From: Gracilariopsis chorda
Taxonomy: Eukaryota > Rhodophyta > Florideophyceae > Gracilariales > Gracilariaceae
Length of the DNA stretch: 64,000 nucleotides
Reading direction: 5' to 3'
Assembly: GCA_003194525.1 (NCBI GenBank)
Contig: NBIV01000251.1
Span: 61,480 to 125,479, forward strand
This document shows positions 10,999-21,567 of the stretch, piece by piece. A model generated the notes under the pieces. The model ran no database searches, was not told the origin of the DNA, and worked only from the letters and a program-made list of their open reading frames with translations. Position 1 is the stretch's first letter. Each line of letters starts with the position of its first letter. Position numbers and translations under genes: made by a program.

Positions 10999-11133
10999 GC
11001 TGTCGGAAAAGAAGGGATTTCTATGGGTACCGACAGCAAGCCCATCGGCAGCAGGAGAGAGGGATCCCGTCAACTTGTGAATCGATTTTCGTAGTTTCGA
11101 GTTGATCAACGGGACGTTGCTGCCGATTGGGCT
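10999..11133 (+). ncRNA. Conserved multi-stem RNA-like element, copy 1
   Basis: Hairpin 1 pairs GCTGTCGG (10999-11006) with CCGACAGC (11030-11037). A second long stem pairs AGCCCATCGGCAGC (11039-11052) with GCTGCCGATTGGGCT (11119-11133) and encloses an inner stem CCCGTCAACT (11066-11075) with AGTTGATCAACGGG (11100-11113), with AATCGATTT in the apical part. Copy 2 at 53763-53894 keeps all stems with paired changes. It could be a 3' UTR structure of the unit-B gene, an independent RNA, or a DNA foldback. Confidence 0.55.
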
Positions 11134-11340
11134 GGGAATCTTTCATCTTAGCGAGCCATCTTCGGTTTAAGCCGAGTTGGTTCTCATTCTGCAATTTATA
11201 GGCGCAGCTGTATATTGTGAATATGGATTTCTTGTTGTACACTACCCCATTGTTCATAATGCACATACAATTATTCTACTCACGCTCCGCAGACTGTTTT
11301 TTTGCTTATTGGTCATTTACATATACAAAAACTCTGAGCT

Positions 11341-13900
11341 TAATCTCATTTATTAGTTACAATGCTTGGAAACTGTCTCTATGTTTACGGGTTGAACTTG
11401 TCGCGTTTGCTATTTTTGATTTTGTTCTACCTTTTACCCTTGGAGACCTCATCAGACTTCTTCTTGTCTTGGAAACCTAACTCAAAAATGAATTTTATGG
11501 TACTATTTCTGTGTCCGTTTTGTTCCTATGCGCTTCAGTGCCATTTGATTTAGCTCTTGGCCTTTTAAAATATTCTGTGTCTTGACTTTTTAAATCTAAA
11601 CTCATAATTACGGATTGCTTTGACCTCCTGCCCAACGGTTCTGTACGCCGGACATCATTCATGGCCTCCATTGCTGATACTGTTGTAACTTGGTTTAATA
11701 CCAACTTGTTTTCACAATACTTCTATATTGACTGCAAGAATTGTTTCAGTGATTTAAAGAACGTAAATTTGTTCATTTATTTTATACGAATGTATTTGGA
11801 AATATATAGAGAACAACTGCTGAGTAGACTTTGTTCTTGGTCTTCGCTGTTGTTGTTTCTAAAAGAAGTGGTTTTTTGCCTTAAGCGTGGATTGTGCCCA
11901 AAGACGGCCAGAACTTGTCGTAGATCATTTTTTGTTCTTCAAGTGACAACGGTAACTACCAGTTTCGGCAACATTCAGTACCAAAATGTAGTGTCGGACT
12001 CTAAATTTAATACTTCTGGCTCATATCACTCAACAAACAGTAAAGAAAGCTCCCCCCAAATTCTTTCGAGATAAAATTGTCCTTCTTTGAAAAGAAAAAT
12101 TTTGTCACACTTTTGAATGCTCTTTTGAGCCTTCACGGTGTTTTATGTGCAGCCAGCAAGAAGAGCTGGTTGGCGTTCTGAAAGTCCCGGGTGTTGCAAA
12201 CGCTCGGAGAATGTACTTATTGCAAGGATTCCGATCTAAATTGTTGTAGAGCTTTAAACAAAGTCATTATTCTGAGTTCTGTGCGGCATAGATCGTCTGA
12301 CATGTCGGCACATAAGATGCGTCATAAATAAATCTCATCCGCCGACATGTCAGCAGACCTACGAACGTTCCTGGTTTTTTTATAGATATTGGACTAATTG
12401 ATGGCCTACATCGACAAATTAATTTGCTGTATAAGAAATTTGCTGTTAGCGACTTCAATGACTCTCCGCTTGTCTTCAAAAAGCGTTATGGATGTCGGTA
12501 TTACTTGATGTAAATCCTTAAGAAGAATAAATACCCAGACTATTTTGTTTTTTTATTGTAATGAAAGCTTTTTTCGCTTTATATGTAAATGCGCCACTGC
12601 ATTCTGTTTTGCGATAGTCCTATGTATTGTAGCGCCTTTGATTTGGAGTAGAATGCCTGAGTACAACTTTTAATCTCCTGCATTCCCTTCATCTGGATTA
12701 GAGTAGGAGATCCGATTGATGTATGATTTGAATTTGTAGATTATTTCTAGGTCCGGACTGTGAAATATATATCTGATTTGGTATTTGTGAACAAGGGCAA
12801 ACCTTTGGTACCTGGTCCAATTGTTTTGGTAGAGTTTTTTAAACGCCGAGGTTACGGTTTCAGGATCGTTCACCACCGCTGATGGACATCATGGACGATA
12901 AAGGTAAGCTGCTCACCATTTCTGGTAACAAGGATCCACAATAAGTCCATTGTTTGGCATTATCTCAATTTGCTGTGTGCAAAAAAGCCATCTGCACCAT
13001 ATACCTTGAGTCAAAAATTTTGCTATTGGTTTATCCATTCATTTGATCCCACGACTGATCTGTGGAAATGTTAAGCGGATTCTTGATACCAATGGTCTGA
13101 CAGCCGTTAAGAAGATCCCTGCAAAGAAAAGTTTCCTCTCCGGCAGCGTAAAAATTTCCAAACGAAAACCTTGTTCTAAAGAAGCTTCAAGGCGTTTATT
13201 AGATCTCCATTTTTGTTGATTTTTAAACCAAAATATTTGTTTCGTCCGTTTAAAACGGTGGTTACAAGATTTAACCGTTATCGCTCCTGTCAAAGAAATA
13301 TCAACTTCCATGTCCAAATATCGCGGTTCTCGTGAAACCCGAGAACCTTTTACTGGTTTTTATCACTAACCCTAACTCCACTTTTCAGTGATTTGTTAAT
13401 ATTCAAATCACTGATTCTGTTTTACCAAATCCCGTGGCAAACGCCCTCATGAATGTTTTAGCGCCTGACGTTCTCCAGGTATTTTAGCGAAAGAAAAGGG
13501 AAAACCAGAATGTTGTCTCACATTCGGTCGAAGAACTCCAACACCCACTGAAGAAAACCAAAAGAGCTTGAGAAGAGACAAAGGCTCCAGAAAAGGTTGC
13601 AGCTTCAAACATTAAAACTTCCTCTTAATGAGCTATACGCACTAAATTGATTGCGTATGAAGAGGTCACATTGTTAAAAAGTAGGGTACATGTCCCATGA
13701 TTGTGCATACGTGCTGGGAGGTTAACTTTGAGAGAAAAGAATCACTGGGTGCTCCATTTACTCGCTCCATGATATCTTGTCCATAATCCAGTACTGCTAC
13801 AAGGCAGGAAACGTGGCCCGGGAAGAAAAATAATCTCAAATAGAGATATTATTATACACCGGCGTTATAGAACCGCTCAGAACAGTTCAGACTCTGCCGC
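11341..13900. other. Interval with no recognised gene; one perfect hairpin
   Basis: AT-rich sequence with only short frames of no recognisable family. A 13-bp perfect inverted repeat, CTGACATGTCGGC (12297-12309) and GCCGACATGTCAG (12341-12353), encloses a 31-nt loop. Confidence 0.45.
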
Positions 13901-13944
13901 TTGTTTTATCTTTCACGTTTCATACACTATGGCATTTTTTATCA

Positions 13945-14040
13945 ATTGCAGCAAGCTTAATGCTGTCACCGTCAAGGAATTCTACCTTCTCCCGCAGATG
14001 GATGAATTTGTCTGTAGCGGATGGAACTCATCCACTTCGG
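13945..14040 (+). pseudogene. Degraded gypsy reverse-transcriptase fragment
   Basis: The plus strand reads SKLNAVTVKEFYLLPQMDEF, matching the E1 RT stretch RRLNAVTVRDMYPIPRMDEC (19064-19123). Stops lie on both sides. It precedes a protease fragment, the reverse of normal pol order, so it comes from a different or rearranged copy. Confidence 0.65.
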
Positions 14041-14264
14041 AACAGAGATATGGTTCCTACAATGCATAGGGATAGCAACCCCGTTTAGCGAGCGTCTAGA
14101 CTGGGCTGTTCCCCAGTTTGGAGCTGCTCTAGTGCTCTAAAAGCGTTCATCACAGCTTTCTAACAAAATCTGAGACATCACAATCCGGATAATTTTACCC
14201 TCCTCTATTTGCTAACAACCGACCAGGGCACAGTGATGATTGCGAATCGTTGCAGAATTTGGTG

Positions 14265-14484
14265 CGTGTATGACTCAACTGGACATAGTTGTTTGCCATA
14301 ACCTCATAGCTCCAGTTATTCTTGGTTGTTACTTTTGTCATCGCATTGTCGAATTAATTTGCCTCTTTGCATAAATTGCGGAAATAAAAGACGTTCCTAC
14401 TTAACTTATTGTTTGTAAACCACTGAAGCGTGCTACTCAGAAACGTATACCAGTATAGCCTGCTCAAGAACTTTTAGAACGCGG
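14265..14484 (+). pseudogene. Protease/linker fragment of old element E3 (left piece)
   Basis: The plus strand reads LDIVVCHNLIAPVILGCYFC, matching the E1 protease flap and ILG region (LDFIVCRSMAAPVILGCDYC at 18056-18115). It continues in a second frame as CKPLKRATQKRIPV then PAQELLERG, matching the E1 protease-RT linker (RRPLKRSSRKQFPLPAAQEP). Stops and a frameshift show decay. The sequence is cut by E1 at 14503 and resumes at about 27015-27336 after a solo LTR. Confidence 0.75.
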
Positions 14485-14502
14485 GTGTAGTGCAAAACCC
14501 GA
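14339..14502 (+). repeat. 164-bp direct repeat flanking E1, left copy
   Basis: Begins CATCGCATTGTCG and ends AAAACCCGA directly against the 5' LTR of E1. The right copy is 25935-26098, of equal length with two clear base differences. It comprises about 146 bp of E3 coding sequence (including GCGGG) plus the outermost 17 bases of the solo LTR that is complete only on the right. Confidence 0.85.
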
Positions 14503-15334
14503 GGAAGTGCAACGCCCTCAGGGAGGGATTCGTGGTACTTGATCGTTTTCCCGATATTATCGGTTGTGTAGTGTGTATATGAACTACGCCCCATTATGGT
14601 GGATATGGACACGTGGGACACGGTTTTGGGTCAATTGGCGGTTGGCCAAAGTAGTGGATGTTGCCACGAAATGTGGAGTATTTTAGTTAGTATTATTTAT
14701 TATTTTCACACCCATTTCTGGGAAGCTAGTACTTAGTGCGACGGCGCACTGCCGTCGAACCAGTAAAACTTCCCCAACAAGGGACCCCAACCTGGGAAAT
14801 TGGCTCTAGTTGTTGCCGCTTGCGCGCGTGCTCTACTCCTCCTTGGAGGGAAACGCCGTGAGCCACGGGACATCTAACCCCCTTGCACGTCTAAAGAGGC
14901 CCATCCTTGGGAGTATAATTGTTCCAATCACATTGGTGTTTTGCCCTGTATAGGGAGTCCTGTCCACCGGCATTTCCGTATTTGTTCGTCGCTCTCGCGA
15001 CTCACCCTCGCCCACTCTTCCTCCTTTCCCTTCACTCTTCTCCTTTCCCCCTTTCAGGGTAGTACATCCCGCTACCCGCGGCTCTCCTGTGTGCACCCGC
15101 TCACACATCCCCACTTACGTGGAAACATACCTCTACTGAGGATCACACCCCGCTCACACGGATACCGATTCTTCGCCTTCACCTCCCTGCGCAAGTCGCG
15201 ACAGGTGTCCCTGGTCTTACAGACCGGCTTCGCCGTGACACCTCTGGGAGAGCTCTACCCAACTGGGTTCACCTCGTGAGAGGAAGATCCCGAACGTGTT
15301 TCGGTGTTTTTCCCCTTTGGGGCATTGCACCACA
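14503..15334 (+). repeat. E1 5' LTR
   Basis: About 832 bp. The 3' copy starts TGAAGTGCAACGCC after the polypurine tract; this copy starts GGAAGTGC, with the first base changed. Both end ...TTGCACCACA or TTGTACCACA. The ends are imperfect inverted repeats (TGAAGTGCAACGCC against TGTGGTGCAATGCC). Internal features include TTATTTATTATTTTCAC and a C/T-rich stretch at about 15010-15055. Confidence 0.92.
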
Positions 15335-15337
15335 AAG

Positions 15338-15350
15338 TGGTCTCCCGACC
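15338..15350 (+). promoter_or_regulatory. E1 primer-binding site (minus-strand priming)
   Basis: TGGTCTCCCGACC lies three bases inside the 5' LTR. The inferred tRNA 3' end is GGTCGGGAGACCA, close to the CGGGAGACCA end of yeast-type tRNA-Tyr. E2 keeps TCTCCCGAC at the same place. Confidence 0.55.
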
Positions 15351-15439
15351 TAGAATGGGTTTTTGTTTTCCCTCTTACGAGGTTTGTTTTCATTCACCGG
15401 AAGTTCCGTGATCGTTTCCCGTCGTAACGGTATTTTCTC

Positions 15440-17614
15440 ATGTCGAGAAATCGCTCCGATGCGGAGCCAGTGGTTACGCGTAGTCGCTCCCGCGACAACG
15501 CGGACACTTCTGAGGTTCGGTTCGTACCCCGTATCCCTATACGGACAAGTTCCAGCCGTACTGGCGCCGCTTCATCGCGGAATGATACCCCCGACCGCGA
15601 ACCCCGGAACCTCCTTTTGCCCTCGTTATCACCCCCGCAGGGGAATGCAGCATCGATTCGGGCTGTTGCCGCAGTGCCCCAGGCACCACGGCCTGCTCCC
15701 GCTGTCGTGGCTTCAAGCCCCCGTGGAACGGGCGATAACAACCCCCAGGGGACTTCCCTGGAATCCAAGGTCCGCGCTCTGTGGACCGCTTATGACACCC
15801 TTGTAGGGGAACTAAAATCCTTCCAAGAGGTGGTCTTGGCAACCCCCGTAAAGGAGGTCGCCGAGGAACTCCGTATTTTACGGTCTGACGTCAACTCCGT
15901 GTTGGAGAGTTTGGGACAACCCGCCACCTTCATCGAAGGAGTTGAAGCCCGATTTGATCGGATTGGTGCCCGCCTGGAGACGCTGGAGCAGTTCGTCCTC
16001 ATGGACAAACCATCCCCGGATGATCCGGTAAACGAGGCATCGCACAACGACCAGCTTGCTGGGAAGAAGAAACGCCGTCATTGATGGAAACACCACCGAA
16101 AATATTCGGACTCCGATTCTTCGACATCGTCGGACTCATCCCGAAACCATTCGGTTAGCTCGAGCTCCTCGGACTCCGACTCGGAGGACGAGAAGCGAGG
16201 CTACTCCTCCCGCTCGAAGTGGTCATCGGCCACTGAAGGTGTGGTCCGAACCTGCCAGAAGGGGAGAAGACACCCCGGTCTTCGGGAATTGAAACCGACA
16301 AACCCGGATTACCGGAAGCTTTTATCATACCGGTACTACCGGCTCGAAGACTCGTCACTTGGACGTACGCCCCGTGGTACGGGAAAGGTGCGAGAATGCA
16401 TTAAGCGAATGCAGCTCTCGCTCCGCAACCAGTATTTTACTGGAGAGGACCCAGTCCTAGTACTGGATTTCCTATCCCGCTTTGTAGCGGAGGCCGATAT
16501 CCTCGGTATGAATGAGGGACAAGCCTATTTGGCTTTACTGTATTTCTTATGAGGAGTGGCGGAGGACCAATACAACTCGGTCAGGGGATCTTCTCGTGCC
16601 TCCGAGGGAGGAGTTACTTGCTGGCCGGAGGCTGTGCAGTATCTACTGCGCTCCTACGCCACAAACACCGCTATTCAGCAGGCTATCCTCGCCTTGCGAG
16701 ATACACGCCAGCGTGCTGGAGAGACCGAGACCGATTACTCGGTGCGCCTTAACAAGGCTTTCCACAGATGTGGTAACGTATACCCCGCTGGGGAGCGCAG
16801 TACCATGTTCATCGATGGTCTTGACCCGGCAATCCGGAGTTTAGTTACCCGTTATCGGGAGGACAAGCGGAGGATCACCTATCTCGAGCTGGTCCAACAC
16901 GCCCGAGCGGAAGGGGATGCACTTCGTGCAAGAACTCCGAACAATCGGTCTAAATCCGCCAAGGCGTTGTTGCTGGAAAGCGAAGCTTCCTCACTCCCGC
17001 TCACCGCGGATGGGAACCCTGGACAGGGAATTGATACCGTGCATTTAGTGCAGGAGGATGGTGTGTCGATACCCACCAGTGATTTACCGTCAACGACGGA
17101 GATGACCCGTGATACGGGAACGGAAGACCCCGTTTTGTACGGTGTTAACAGTGGGGTTCAACCCCAACGACTCCCGTTTTCACACGGTCAATCCCGTTAT
17201 CAACGGCCTGGGTGGACTGACACCCGCCCTGCGGTTCGCTTCTCCGATACTCGGAATAATAATCCGCGTGTCGCGGTATTGGCTCTGATTTGCCACCTGT
17301 GCTATGCCCATGGCCATACCTCACCTCAGTGTATTTGTTCACTGAAGGATATGGCCAAGGTGGTGGCAAATTATGAGGCCCTCACTCCAGAAGAGAAACG
17401 TTCCGTCCCGACGGCTTCCTACCTCCGTGCTAAAACGGACTTTTCCCATGCCCTACCACAGACCCCGCGTGCGCGGCAAGCTTCATACACCCCGAATCGG
17501 GAGATCACGCAACCATCCGTTGCAACCCCCGCTTATGCGGATAGAAACCCCCATCAACGGGATGAAGCACTCGTTGTCGAGGAAACCAACCCACCGCCGA
17601 AGGCGGAAAACTAA
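15440..17614 (+). pseudogene. E1 gag (capsid/nucleocapsid), interrupted by two stops
   Basis: One frame starts MSRNRSDAEP and runs about 725 codons with TGA at 16082-16084 and at 16550-16552. The N-terminal 200 residues are Ser/Pro/Arg-rich, with a predicted helical part (VAEELRILRSDVNSVLESLG). A Ser/Asp and Lys/Arg stretch follows, then a capsid-like block (YFTGEDPVLVLDFLSRFVAE, GERSTMFIDGLDPAIRSLV). A CX2CX4HX4C zinc knuckle lies at 17291-17332 (CHLCYAHGHTSPQC). Gag packages the RNA into particles. E2 aligns along its length and has Arg where E1 has the second TGA. Pol begins 17 bp after the gag stop in another frame. Confidence 0.88.
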
Positions 17615-17631
17615 CTGAGGGAGTTTCCCCT

Positions 17632-20600
17632 TTGGGAGAGGCGTCCTCAAGAACGAGGCTGTTGGCACCCGAGGCGTCCTCGCCTCGCTCCCCGATGAAA
17701 GTCCTCTCGAGGAAAGACACCGCTGACGCGGACTCTGCGCACCTCGGTGTGTTGCGTCGCCCGTGGATACGTAGTAAAAATCCCCGGATTCCCGGTAGAG
17801 TCTTGGTCTTGGCCAAGCGCAACTATAAGTTCTATGCCGACCTTGGCCTTGACCCCCAGTTTATGGTGAGGTTTCTCACCGTCCTGGATACAGGTGCAGG
17901 CCCCAACTTTGTTGTGGAATCATTGTTACCCCCGCCTGTGCGGTCTCGTATCCGCTCTGACGCGGTCCCCGACATTTCGGATGCGAACAACAATCCGTTA
18001 CAAACGATGGGCACAGTGGACCTCGTCGTGAGACTTGGTACCTCTGTGGTGAAGTTGGACTTCATCGTTTGCCGTTCAATGGCAGCACCAGTCATACTGG
18101 GATGTGATTACTGCGACAGATTTGTCGACGCAATCAGGCCCCGCCTCAGGCGTGTAGAACTTGACGACGGATCGTCGGTTCCGATTGTTCGCCGCCCGCT
18201 AAAGCGGTCCTCTCGGAAACAATTTCCGCTCCCTGCTGCGCAGGAACCACCGCCCGCGTCCCGCGAGTCCACCAAGCTCCGCGTCGCTGCCTCGGTTTCC
18301 ATACCGGCTGAGTCCCAAGTCTGGGTGCAGGTAAATTCCCGTCAACACGGTCTTCGGGTTATACAACCCCTCACCTCGTTGTACGAGAAATCCCAGCTGG
18401 CGCTGGGTAGTGGAATTGTCTCCATTTCCCCGGATGTTCCTTTCCGGATATTGGTTGCCAACCTTGGCAAACACCCCCAGTATCTAATAAAACACCAAGT
18501 AATTGGGAGTGTAACCCCCCATCCTATGGGAATGCTGCCAACGAAGATGACAGCCGCCGATGTACTCGGAGTTACCACCTCTTCTGAGGAGTTCGCCCCG
18601 CTGTCCGAAGACGTCAAGTCTAGGGAGGGGGAGGAAACCGCTACTTCAGCGTCGAACATACCGAGTAACTCGGAATTGAGAACCACACCTTTTCTACAGG
18701 ACAATGCTCGATCGAGCAACGACCGGATTGATCCGGAAAAGGCACTTGAAGCGCTGGACTTCAGCCACGTGCCAGAGTCGCACCGCGACAAACTTCGTAC
18801 CATGTTACGGGAATTCACCACAATGTGGGATGGCTTGCTTGGCGAGATTAACGCAACGGAACACTGGATCGATTTAATCCCCGGTGCGCGATCGGTTGCA
18901 CAACCCCCTTACATGGCAGGTCCTAAAGCTCGGGAAGAGGAGCAGTCCCAAGTGGACAAGATGCTCCGCGCAGGTGTGATTGAGCCCGCTCAATCACCCT
19001 GGGCATCCCCAGTTGTACTGGCTTTGAAGGCCGACGAAACCTGGAGGTTCTGTGTCGACTACCGCCGGCTCAATGCCGTGACTGTTAGGGACATGTACCC
19101 TATCCCTCGTATGGACGAGTGTATTGACTCCCTTGGAGACGCCACCGTGTTCACGGCCCTCGATGCCAATTGGGGATACTGGCAAGTACCTGTCAGACAG
19201 GAGGATCGCGACAAAACCGCATTCACCTGCAACGCAGGAACGTACCGCTTCAAGCGGATGCCATTTGGGTTAACCAACGCCCCTGCCACCTTTCAGCGTG
19301 CAGTAGATATTCTACTCAACCGCTTTAAGTGGCGGAGTTGTCTGGTGTACCTTGATGATATTATCATCTTCTCCAAGTCGTTGGACGACCATCTCACTCA
19401 CGTCCGAGACGTGCTGACCGTACTCCACGATGCGGGAATTACCCTCCAGTTGAGGAAATGCGAGTTTTTCACAGATACTGTGAAGTATCTGGGTCACATT
19501 ATCCGTCCTGGACGGTTAGCGATCGAGAAAGCTCGAGTCAAATCCCTCGTTGAGGCAAGAGAGCCCCGTACTCAAACGGAACTGCGCTCCTTTTTGGGGC
19601 TGGTCAACGTCTATCGACGGTTTATCCCGAACTTTTCGGATACCGCGGCGCCCCTGAACGCGTTGTTGTGAAAGGGGAACCCCCCAAAACTGGGAACTTT
19701 TACGCCAGAGCAATCGGAAGCCTTCAACTCCTTGAAGGAGGCTGTCACATCAGCACCAATCCTACATCTCCCAAAACTTGGGTTGCCATACTCCGTAGAT
19801 ACGGACTCGAGCGACTACCAAGTCGGGTGTGCTCTTTTTCAAACCATCCCCGAGGGGGAACGACACCCAATTGGTTATTGGTCGCGCTCGCTTAATTTTC
19901 ATGAGCGGAATTACTCCGTATGGGAGAAAGACTGCCTCGCCGTCGTATGGGCGATGACCACTCTGCGTCCCTACCTTATGGGAGTTCACTTCACCGTGTA
20001 CACGGATCATTCCTCATTGAGGTGGTTAATGAATATCTCCGACCCGTCGGGACGCCTCATGCGCTGGAGACTCCGCCTCGCGGAATATGACTCTCAAGTC
20101 ATTTATAAAAAGGGCGCGCAGAACACCCAGGCCGACGCTTTGTCGCGGTTACCCACAAGTGGCGAAGCACTCCCAACGGAGGATGATGAAGTCCCATGTT
20201 TCATGGCCATAGACCCGGATGATCCGGAATGTGCCGTCGAGGCTGGGCCAGAAAACTGGGACGAAGCTGCTGATTTTGACGAACTACTCGCATCGCGAGA
20301 TGAATCTGAGAACCCGTTACCGGGAAACTTTGTACCGGTATCACCGGAAGAAATGATCCGAGAACAATTCGGCGACCCATTCTGTACGAGGATTTGTGCC
20401 CGTCTTAACGGTGGTGAAGATCTCCCTTTCGGGGTAAACGACAAAGGCTACCTCGTAAGGAAGGTCGAAGCCCGCCCACAGATTGTGGTACCTCATTCCC
20501 TGCAGTCGCGGGTGTTACATCTATCACACTACGCCCCCATTGGAGGTCACCCAGGTGGGAGGAAACTCTACCTAACCCAGCGAAGGGATTTCTATTGGCC

Positions 20601-21567
20601 CGCCATGGCGGTGGATTGCTACGCAACCGTGCGGTTTTGTAGCGAATGCGCGAAGAATCGCGTCAAGCTCCGCAAAAATGCGAAGAAGATGAAACTATTC
20701 CCCGCAAGGGCGCCGCTCGAGTTTATCGCGATCGATATTCCCGGACCATTACTCACCACGAAACGTGGAAACAAGTTTCTACTTGTCGTTACCGACTGCT
20801 TTTCCAAGCTGGTACGGACTGTCCCTCTTCGGAGGATAACCGCTCTCACGGTGGCCCAGGCTCTGTTGACGCACTGGATTTTTGTCTACGGTCCCCCTGT
20901 GGAGGTGCTCTCCGATAACGGGAAACAGTTCGTGAGCAAGTTCTTCCAGGATGTTTGTCGCATCTTGGATGTCAAGAACTTGTTCACGACTACCTACCAC
21001 CCCCAGTGTAATGGGCAAGTTGAACTGTTTAACCGGACGTTACTCGCGGCGTTACGTTCCTACGTCGCAGACCACCCAAAGAACTGGTACATGTACGCTG
21101 ATGCGGTAACCTACGCGTACAATACGCAAGTAAACCGGATTACCGGAGTTTCGCCTTTCAAGTTGGTTCTATCTAGAACACCCCCACCTGTGGCGCTGGA
21201 ACCCTAAGCTACCTTGGACGATTTCCCATCAGTGGGTATCTACCGGCAGCAATGGAAGCAATGGCTTTCCAAGCTGGTCCCCGCTGCGCGGGAGTCTATG
21301 GCAAGGGCCCAAGCCGCTTACAAGCGGGATTTTGACGCTCACTTGCGAGGAAAGACGCCCCCGATTCGGACAAATAACTACGTCTTCATCAGGAAGGAGT
21401 ACTACAACCCGGAACAGGAGAAGCGTCACAAACTCTCGCCTGTGGCGGACGGACCCTTCAAGGCCATCTCTGTTAATGCCGACACTGTCGTTGTAGAGAT
21501 AGGTGGAGCACACGAGCAGATCTCCGGCGATCGTGTCGTACTCGCCCCCCTCCCTCCTCAGAGGTAA
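17632..21567 (+). pseudogene. E1 pol: protease, reverse transcriptase, RNase H, integrase (two in-frame stops)
   Basis: Domains in order. Aspartic protease: DTGAG at 17887-17901 and ILG about 70 codons on. RT: fingers from about 18990 (GVIEPAQSPWASPVVL), catalytic YLDD at 19348-19359. RNase H: DTDSSDYQVGCALFQ at about 19798, HTD-type YTDHSS, and ADALSRLP at its end. Integrase: HHCC finger with CSEC, then D at 20734, D at 20914 and E at 21022, giving DX59DX35E; then the GPF/Y-type module (DGPFKAISVN). Stops are TGA 19669-19671 at the RT/RNase H border, where E2 has Arg, and TAA 21205-21207, where E2 has Gln. A one-base deletion in the C run near 21548 ends the frame at 21567, whereas E2 continues into the tether. 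Confidence 0.93.

Larger units (their letters stand above)
9010..11340 (+). repeat. Segmental duplication, copy 1 (units A and B)
   Basis: 9026-9600 (unit A) matches 52217-52795 almost base for base. 10500-11340 (unit B) matches about 53330-54080 at clearly lower identity, in the same order and orientation. The sequence between the units does not align by eye. Both units have their own TATA box. Confidence 0.8.

Noticed and set aside
16082-16084. Programmed stop readthrough in E1 gag
   Set aside because: The stop is inside gag rather than at the gag-pol border, and the sister copy has sense codons; mutation is simpler.
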